Shown piece after piece: positions 55,629 through 64,000 of a stretch of 64,000 nt of DNA. Within the stretch, counting starts at the first letter, position 1, and every line of letters begins with the position of its first letter. The stretch is from Ilumatobacteraceae bacterium (lineage in GTDB: Bacteria > Actinomycetota > Acidimicrobiia > Acidimicrobiales > Ilumatobacteraceae). A program made the position numbers and the translations under genes. Where the stretch lies: NCBI GenBank assembly GCA_022843125.1, contig JALHOG010000010.1, positions 34,899 to 98,898 of the forward strand. The letters are read 5' to 3'. Under the pieces are notes generated by a model, which worked only from the letters and a program-made list of their open reading frames with translations, did no database searches and was not told where the DNA came from.

Positions 55629-56366
55629 GTGAAGACCCGCCACATCAGTCACCGCAACACGATCACCACTCGCCGGCGCCGGACACTCGCAGCCAACGCC
55701 ACCCTCGCCCTCGTGGCCGCTGCGTGCGGCGACGACGACCCAGCCCCCGCTGCGACCGCACCACCCGCTCCCACCGCGCCGGCCGACGAGATGAGCGCCG
55801 AGATGACCGACGAGATGAGCGCCGACATGAGCGACGACATGAACGACGACATGAGCGAGGAGATGACCGACGAGATGAGCGCCGAGATGATGGCTGAGCC
55901 GTTCGGTCCGGCGTGCTCGGCCGTGCCGGCCGACGGCGAGGGCAGCTTCGGCGGCATGGCCGACGACCCCGCCGCCACCGCCGCCAGCAACAACCCCGTC
56001 CTGTCCACCCTCGTCACCGCCGTCACCCAAGCCGGCCTCGTCGACACCCTCAACGGCGACGGACCCTTCACGATCTTCGCCCCCACCAACGACGCCTTCG
56101 CCGCCATCCCCGCCGCCGACCTCGACGCCGTCCTCGCCGACCAGGACCTGCTCACCAGCATCCTCACCTACCACGTCGTCGCAGGCGAGTCGCTCACGGC
56201 CGCCGAGCTCGGCGCCGCCGGCACGCTCGCCACGGTCAACGGGGGCGAGTTGACCTTCGGGAGCGACGGCACCATGGTGAACGGCGCGAACGTCGTGTGC
56301 TCCGACGTCGTGACCGCGAACGCGACCGTCCACATCATCGATGCCGTGCTGATGCCCGAGTCCTGA
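55629..56366 (+). CDS. Fasciclin-domain lipoprotein with Met-acidic repeat
   Basis: A 245-residue lipoprotein related to mycobacterial MPT70/MPT83. The signal peptide ends in AAAC (Cys33). Residues 53-90 form a tetrapeptide repeat with Met at every fourth position (55, 59, 63 up to 87) separated by Asp/Glu and Ser/Thr/Ala. The fasciclin domain (about 105-243) has PVLSTLVTAVTQAGLVDTLNG, PFTIFAPTNDAFAAIP, LLTSILTYHVVAGE and the H2-type ending VHIIDAVLMPES. Two Cys (PACSAV, VVCSDV) may pair. GTG 55629 has GGAGGA 5 bases upstream. Its SigK-type promoter agrees with the mycobacterial regulon. Confidence 0.92.
   Translation: MKTRHISHRNTITTRRRRTLAANATLALVAAACGDDDPAPAATAPPAPTAPADEMSAEMTDEMSADMSDDMNDDMSEEMTDEMSAEMMAEPFGPACSAVPADGEGSFGGMADDPAATAASNNPVLSTLVTAVTQAGLVDTLNGDGPFTIFAPTNDAFAAIPAADLDAVLADQDLLTSILTYHVVAGESLTAAELGAAGTLATVNGGELTFGSDGTMVNGANVVCSDVVTANATVHIIDAVLMPES
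55785..55898. repeat. 12-bp repeat encoding the Met-every-fourth-residue segment
   Basis: About nine degenerate 12-base units of the type gacgagatgagc, giving (Asp/Glu)-Met-(Ser/Thr/Asn)-x. Likely expanded by slippage or unequal exchange. Confidence 0.8.
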
Positions 56367-56396
56367 TGCCCGTGCTCTGATGCGGCGGAACCGGGA

Positions 56397-56428
56397 GAGC
56401 GATGACGCGCCTGCGCGCGTCATCGCTC
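56397..56428. terminator. Perfect 14-bp hairpin between convergent genes
   Basis: GAGCGATGACGCGC, loop CTGC, GCGCGTCATCGCTC. It lies between the fasciclin gene and the acyl-CoA dehydrogenase end and can serve both strands. Confidence 0.85.
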
Positions 56429-56436
56429 GCTCGCGT

Positions 56437-58404
56437 TCAGGCGAGCTGGGCGGGGGTGAGAGCGAAGAGGTCGTCCGCGGTGGCGAGCACCGCCGGGAGC
56501 AGACCGACCGCGACCGGGAGGATCTGCTCGAGGAAGAAGCGGGCGCTCACGACCCGGGCGCGGCTCGCATCGTCGTCGCCGGACGACGCAGCGACGGCCG
56601 CACGCGCCAGCATCCCGGCGCAGGCGACCGTCCCGAGCAACCGCAGATACGGGGCCGACGACGCCAGCAGCGACCGCTGATCGGTCGCCATGATGCTCAC
56701 GAGGTGTTCGGTGGCCGATCGTGCAGCCGCCACCCCCTCGCCGAGCTGAGCGACCGCAGCCTTCATGCCGTCGACCGCGTCCAACGCCGTCGCCGCCACC
56801 TCGGCGTCGGCGAGCAGTTCCCGCACGACGTCGCCACCGCGCATCGCCAGCTTGCGCCCGACGAGGTCGGCGGCCTGGATGCCGTTGGTGCCCTCGTAGA
56901 TCGCGGCGATACGAGCGTCGCGGTAGTGCTGTGCGATGCCGGTCTCCTCGACGTAGCCCATGCCACCGTGGATCTGCAGCGCGAGCGACGTCGTCTCGTT
57001 CACCACATCGGTGCACAGACCCTTCGACAGCGGGATCAGCAGGTCGGCACGCTCACGCCAGCGGCGTGCCAGTTCGGCATCGCCGGCGGCGTGCGCCGCG
57101 TCGGCGAGGTCGAGGGCTCCGGCGTTGGCGTAGACCAGGCACCGCATCGCGTCGATCCACGCCCGCTGCGTCATCAGCATGCGGCGCACATCAGGATGGT
57201 CGAGGATCGGGCTCGCCGTGCCCGCGGGGGCGCCGACCGCGCGGCCCTGGGTGCGATCCTGCGAGTACTGGAGCGCCTGCTGGTAGGCACGCTCGCTCAA
57301 CGACAGCCCTTCCAGGCCGACCGACAGGCGTGCGTTGTTCATCATCGTGAACATGTTCCGCATGCCCTCGTGCTCGCCGCCGACGAGCCATCCGATCGCA
57401 CCCTCGTACGACATCACGCACGTCGGCGAGCCATGGATGCCGAGCTTGTGCTCGATCGACACACAGTGCGCAGCGTTGCGCTCGCCCAGCGAACCGTCGG
57501 CGCGGACGAGGAACTTGGGCACGACGAACATCGAGATGCCCTTGGTGCCGGGGGGCGAGCCCGGCGTGCGCGCCAGGACGAGGTGCACGATGTTGTCGGT
57601 GAGATCCTGCTCGCCCCACGTGATGTAGATCTTCTGGCCGGTGATCCTCCACGCGTCGGGGCCGTACGCCGGGTCGACGTCGGCGGCGGGTTCGGCCTTC
57701 GCGATGACCGCTCCGACGTCGGAGCCCGCCTGTGGCTCGGTGAGGTTCATCGTCCCCGTCCACTCCCCGGTGAGCATCTTGGGGAGGTAGGTCCCCTTCT
57801 GCTCATCGGAGCCGTGGGCGTGGATCGCGTCGATCGCACCCTGGGTGAGGAGTGGGCAGAGCGAGAACGCCATGTTGGCGCTGGTGAGCATCTCCTGCAC
57901 GGCGATCGCGGTGACCCAGGGGAACCCGGCACCGCCGTAGTCGGGATCGAACGGCATCGCCCCGAACCCCGACTCGACCCACTTGGCATACGCCGCCCGG
58001 AAGCTCTCGGGTGTCACGACGCTGCCGTCGGGCTGGCGCTGCGAGCCGATCGTGTCACCGTCGCGATTGGTGGGCGCCACGACCTCGGCCATGAACCGGC
58101 CGACCTCGGCGAGCACGTCGTGCACCGTGTCGGCATCGACGTGGGAGAAGTGATCGGTGCGCAGGATCGCATCGAGGTCGGCGATTTCGTGAAGGACGAA
58201 GCGGATGTCGTCGAGTGGTGGGGTGTAGCTCACAGCCACAGGCTCGCGCACGTCGACGCCGCCCGGGAAGCCGATCGCCGATCGGCGGGACGCGACATCC
58301 GCATCATCGCCGACCGCGTCCTCCTGCTCGACGTCGGTGGCCGACGGGTCGCGATCGTGGAGCGCTCGGGCCGGGTCCGCAGCCGAATCGGTGGCATCGG
58401 TCAC
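56437..58404 (-). CDS. Acyl-CoA dehydrogenase (DmdC-like)
   Basis: A 655-residue FAD enzyme of the large acyl-CoA dehydrogenase group that includes 3-methylmercaptopropionyl-CoA dehydrogenase. Segments: YTPPLDDIRFVLHEI at the family N-terminus, MNLTEPQAGSDVGAV (FAD/substrate site), WITGQK-like WRITGQKIYITWGEQD, HKLGIHGSPTCVMSYEGA, and IAAIYEGTNGIQAADLVGRKL with the catalytic Glu. The chosen GTG (58404) has GAGGG 7 bases upstream but gives a roughly 55-residue acidic extension ahead of the family start; a GTG at 58239 would give 600 residues, the usual length. The substrate is not determined. Confidence 0.92.
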   Translation of the reverse strand: MTDATDSAADPARALHDRDPSATDVEQEDAVGDDADVASRRSAIGFPGGVDVREPVAVSYTPPLDDIRFVLHEIADLDAILRTDHFSHVDADTVHDVLAEVGRFMAEVVAPTNRDGDTIGSQRQPDGSVVTPESFRAAYAKWVESGFGAMPFDPDYGGAGFPWVTAIAVQEMLTSANMAFSLCPLLTQGAIDAIHAHGSDEQKGTYLPKMLTGEWTGTMNLTEPQAGSDVGAVIAKAEPAADVDPAYGPDAWRITGQKIYITWGEQDLTDNIVHLVLARTPGSPPGTKGISMFVVPKFLVRADGSLGERNAAHCVSIEHKLGIHGSPTCVMSYEGAIGWLVGGEHEGMRNMFTMMNNARLSVGLEGLSLSERAYQQALQYSQDRTQGRAVGAPAGTASPILDHPDVRRMLMTQRAWIDAMRCLVYANAGALDLADAAHAAGDAELARRWRERADLLIPLSKGLCTDVVNETTSLALQIHGGMGYVEETGIAQHYRDARIAAIYEGTNGIQAADLVGRKLAMRGGDVVRELLADAEVAATALDAVDGMKAAVAQLGEGVAAARSATEHLVSIMATDQRSLLASSAPYLRLLGTVACAGMLARAAVAASSGDDDASRARVVSARFFLEQILPVAVGLLPAVLATADDLFALTPAQLA

Positions 58405-58474
58405 AGCGCGACCCTCACGAAAGGCGGGGTTTCATTACTGGCGCGAGTCGATTCGGGCCGCTATCATGACGAAG

Positions 58475-59014
58475 ATGTTACGACCGGCACGCACCGTGAG
58501 CGCCTTTGCGCTTGTCGTGGTGATGGCCGGAGGAGCGGTCGCTGCCGCCGGTGTGACGGCCGTCAGCCGCCCAGCGAACGTCTCGATGCGGGCCGTCCGG
58601 GTCGATGTGAACGAGTTGGTGGCGCCGCCGGTCGCGTCCGACCCCGCCCAGAGTGCCGCCGGCGCCCTCAACGCCGCTCGCGTCGAGCGTGGGCTGCCAC
58701 TGCTCGAATGGAACGATCAGGTGGCCTCTGCGGCGCAGATCCACTCCGACGACATGGCGCGCTCGGCCGTGATGCAGCACGCCGGCTCCGACGGGTCACG
58801 CGCCGGCGACCGGCTGACCCGCGTCGGCTTCCGGTGGGGTGCCTGGGGCGAAGCCGTGGCGGCCGGTCAGCCGACACCAGAAGACGTGATCACGGCGTGG
58901 CTCAACAGCCCGCCGCACCGTGCGATCCTGCTCGGCGACTATCGCTACGTCGGCATCGGCCGCGCGACGAGCGCAGCGGGCACCCCGTACTGGACGCTGG
59001 TCGCCGCTTCTTGA
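58475..59014 (+). CDS. Secreted CAP-domain (SCP/PR-1-like) protein
   Basis: A 179-residue exported protein. Signal peptide: TVSAFALVVVMAGGAVAAAG. The CAP domain (about 60-178) has LNAARVERGLPLLEWNDQVASAAQIHSDDMA (His of the cavity, split), HAGSDGS, GEAVAAG where GENIA is usual (Glu kept), and AWLNSPPHRAILLGDYRYVGIG. Function unknown; relatives act in the cell wall or bind lipids. ATG 58475 is 7 bases after TATCAT (58462-58467); an ATG at 58466 falls inside that box and is rejected. Confidence 0.9.
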   Translation: MLRPARTVSAFALVVVMAGGAVAAAGVTAVSRPANVSMRAVRVDVNELVAPPVASDPAQSAAGALNAARVERGLPLLEWNDQVASAAQIHSDDMARSAVMQHAGSDGSRAGDRLTRVGFRWGAWGEAVAAGQPTPEDVITAWLNSPPHRAILLGDYRYVGIGRATSAAGTPYWTLVAAS

Positions 59015-59069
59015 GCGCCGACCGTCACCGAGCCGCAGCGCGACACCCCCTCGCTACCCTCGACCGTTG

Positions 59070-62041
<2,972 letters not shown>

Positions 62042-62045
<4 letters not shown>

Positions 62046-62752
62046 GCAGGCCGCGCAAGCCGTTCGGCAACCCGCCCGGTCGCCTGCCGGCAACGATGAT
62101 CAAGGTGCTCGCCGCCGAGCTCAGCGACCAGGGTCGCCTGGCGCGCGGCAAGCGCTACTGGGCCGACCATGCCGTGATCGACATCGTCGTCGGTCACGGT
62201 TCGGTCACCGCCGAGATCCAGGGCAGCCGCGCCCAGCCGTACATCGTCACCATCGAGGCCGATCCCGGCCGCGGGGTGCCGAGCAAGCGTGAGGTCTGGA
62301 TCCGCTGCACGTGCCCCGACGACACCGGCGCCGGTGATCAGGCGTGCAAGCACGCGGTCGCGGCGATGTTCGCGCTGAGCGACGAGGTGGCGGTCGAACC
62401 CGATCTGCTCGACCGGTGGCGTGGTGGCGGCCGCTCGCCACGCCCCGCTTCCCCGGCCGATGCCGTGCCGTCGTCGATGCCCGATCCGGCCGCGGCCGTA
62501 CGCCCGAGCAACGTCGTGCCGCTGCACCGCAACCGGCCCCGCCACGACGCCGGCGACGATCGACCGATCGTCGACCGCCCACCGCAGCGCGACGACCAGG
62601 CCGACGAGATCTCGGCGATGCTCGCTGCGCCGGCCGGCGCCGGAGCGCCCGAGTTCCCCGACTGCGAGGTGCTGGAGCACAAGGTCGCCGACCCGATGCT
62701 GCGCGAGGTCCTGGCCGACGTGCTGCACCACCTCTACATCGACCTCGACTGA
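62042..62752 (+). CDS. SWIM zinc-finger protein partner of SNF2
   Basis: A 236-residue protein beginning at GTG 62042, which overlaps the SNF2 stop. The N-terminal region RGKRYWADHAVIDIVVGHGSVTAEIQGSRAQPYIV and the SWIM motif CTCPDDTGAGDQACKHAVAAMFAL (CxC...CxH) are split over about 35-115. The rest is a low-complexity linker (about 130-190) and a short helical tail ending in ADVLHHLYIDLD. SWIM domains accompany SNF2 proteins across bacteria and are thought to bind DNA or protein; here they are separate, coupled genes. Confidence 0.9.
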
Positions 62753-62802
62753 CGGCGACCGACTGCACCGTCCTGAGGCTGCTGTGCCTACAGTCGCCGC
62801 CC

Positions 62803-63993
62803 ATGGGTGCTGACAACGACGTGTTCATCATCGACGCGGTCCGCACGCCGATCGGCAAGATCGGCGGAGCGCTGTCGGCGGTCCGACCTGACGATCTGGC
62901 GTCGGGGGTGATCGCGAGCCTGGTCGGGCGGAACAGCTGGCTCGACCCGGCAGCGATCGACGACGTCCAGTTCGGTAACGGCAACGGTGCCGGCGAGGAG
63001 AACCGCAACGTGGCGCGCATGGCCTCGCTGCTGGCCGGCCTGCCGACGTCGGTCCCGGGTGCCACCACCAACCGCCTGTGCGGGTCGGGGATGGAGGCAT
63101 TGCTCAACGCATCACGACTGGTGCAGGTGGGCGACGGGTCGATCGCGATCGCCGGCGGTGTCGAGTCGATGACCCGGGCGCCGTGGGTGGTGCAGAAGCC
63201 CGACCAGCCCTACGAGCGCGGCCACCAGCAGATGCACTCGACCACGCTCGGCTGGCGGATGGTGAACCCGCGCCATCCGGCGCAGTGGACGGTCGCGCTC
63301 GGCGAGGGCGCCGAGATCCTCGCCGACATGTACTCCATCTCGCGCGAGGAGCAGGACGAGTTCGCGGTCGGCAGTCACCTGCGCGCCGCGGCGGCGTGGG
63401 CCGAGGGGCGCTTCGAGGCCGAGGTGGTCGCGCCGTACGGCGCCGAGCTCGCGACCGACGAGTGCGTCCGCGCCAACTCGTCGATGGAGGGGCTCGCGAA
63501 ACTGAAGCCGGTGTTCCGGCGCGACGGAGGTTCGGTCACCGCCGGGAACTCGTCACCGATGAACGACGGCGCCGCCGCGCTGCTGCTCGGCGACGAGGCC
63601 GCGGTCGCGGCGAGCGGCCGCGACCCGCTGGCGCGCGTGGTGTCGCGGGCGGTGTCGGGTATCGACCCGCACCTGTTCGGCGCCGGGCCGGTGATCGCCG
63701 CCCAGACGGCACTCGATCGCGCCGGCATCGGCTGGGGCGACCTCGCGGTCGTCGAGCTCAACGAGGCGTTCGCCGCGCAGTCGCTGGCGTGCCTCGTCCA
63801 GTGGCCCGAGCTCGACCGCTCGATCGTCAACCCGAACGGCGGCGCGATCGCGATCGGCCACCCGATCGGCGCGAGCGGCGCCCGCATCGTCACGACGCTC
63901 GCCCACGAGCTGCACCGCCGCGGCGGCGGCTGGGGCCTCGCCACCATGTGCATCGGCGTCGGCCAAGGCATCGCGGTGGTCCTCCACGCGTGA
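62803..63993 (+). CDS. Acetyl-CoA acetyltransferase / 3-oxoacyl-CoA thiolase
   Basis: A 396-residue thiolase of beta-oxidation or related pathways (PcaF/FadA group). Catalytic residues are visible: acyl-enzyme Cys in NRLCGSGMEALL, His in GHPIGASGARIV, and the second Cys in TMCIGVGQGIAV; also VELNEAFAAQSL. ATG 62803 is 8 bases after TACAGT (62789-62794). It ends 7 bases before the window edge. It may work with the acyl-CoA dehydrogenase nearby, but it is transcribed independently. Confidence 0.95.
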   Translation: MGADNDVFIIDAVRTPIGKIGGALSAVRPDDLASGVIASLVGRNSWLDPAAIDDVQFGNGNGAGEENRNVARMASLLAGLPTSVPGATTNRLCGSGMEALLNASRLVQVGDGSIAIAGGVESMTRAPWVVQKPDQPYERGHQQMHSTTLGWRMVNPRHPAQWTVALGEGAEILADMYSISREEQDEFAVGSHLRAAAAWAEGRFEAEVVAPYGAELATDECVRANSSMEGLAKLKPVFRRDGGSVTAGNSSPMNDGAAALLLGDEAAVAASGRDPLARVVSRAVSGIDPHLFGAGPVIAAQTALDRAGIGWGDLAVVELNEAFAAQSLACLVQWPELDRSIVNPNGGAIAIGHPIGASGARIVTTLAHELHRRGGGWGLATMCIGVGQGIAVVLHA

Positions 63994-64000
63994 CGAATTG

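Noticed and set aside
55785..55898. 12-bp tandem repeat as a regulatory iteron array
   Set aside because: It lies wholly inside the fasciclin coding frame and preserves a Met every fourth codon.

Overview
The window looks like chromosome from a high-GC Gram-positive bacterium, most likely class Acidimicrobiia (Ilumatobacter-like). This rests on the strong GC bias, the ClpS-DUF2017 pair, two DUF222/HNH proteins, a RskA/SigK pair, a HspR-type (HAIR-like) palindrome at clpB, and many starts placed 6-9 bases after a TANNNT -10 box (leaderless transcripts). The taxonomic call is inference. No rRNA, CRISPR array, insertion sequence or prophage was seen. Genes are packed closely and no gap exceeds about 200 bases.

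Layout. 1-6116 (minus): aa3-type cytochrome c oxidase cluster, made of a COX1-fold paralog with no heme or copper ligands, COX3, a membrane protein, CtaC fused to cytochrome c, and genuine CtaD running off the edge. 6270-15226: accessory zone with a DUF1479 oxygenase, a DUF222/HNH protein, a broken choice-of-anchor A gene, lipoproteins, small membrane proteins, a VapBC-like pair and a nucleotidyltransferase pair. 15329-20507: heme O synthase, clpS-DUF2017, then overlapping plsY, K+ channel and degV. 20616-20947: tRNA-Glu, tRNA-Asp, tRNA-Phe. 21002-25062: a Ser/Thr kinase, FHA, PP2C and membrane-protein operon. 25117-32035: a large surface protein with a near-perfect C-terminal duplication and an MMPL/RND protein with a poly-Thr tail. 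32219-35270: three-gene type IV minor pilin operon. 35445-41798: a second HNH protein with a LexA-like box, a LarA-like protein, GGDEF, pyrE, thioesterase and a small conserved protein. 41844-47925: purB, purA, a divergent HisD-family gene, and a two-component system. 47955-52284: clpB, then a hydrolase with a WXG100-like partner. 52471-56366: rskA, sigK, a molybdenum oxidoreductase and a fasciclin lipoprotein. 56437-63993: acyl-CoA dehydrogenase, CAP protein, SNF2 plus SWIM proteins and a thiolase.

Most notable points: (1) the oxidase cluster encodes a second COX1-fold subunit stripped of every metal ligand; (2) three promoter-like sites with hexamers CCATCC or CAATCC, 15 bases, then CCGAAC lie upstream of sigK, the molybdenum enzyme and the fasciclin gene, outlining a small SigK regulon; (3) the fasciclin lipoprotein has Met at every fourth residue across an acidic segment; (4) the histidinol dehydrogenase family protein beside purA has changed zinc and substrate residues, and an 11-bp perfect inverted repeat separates it from purA.
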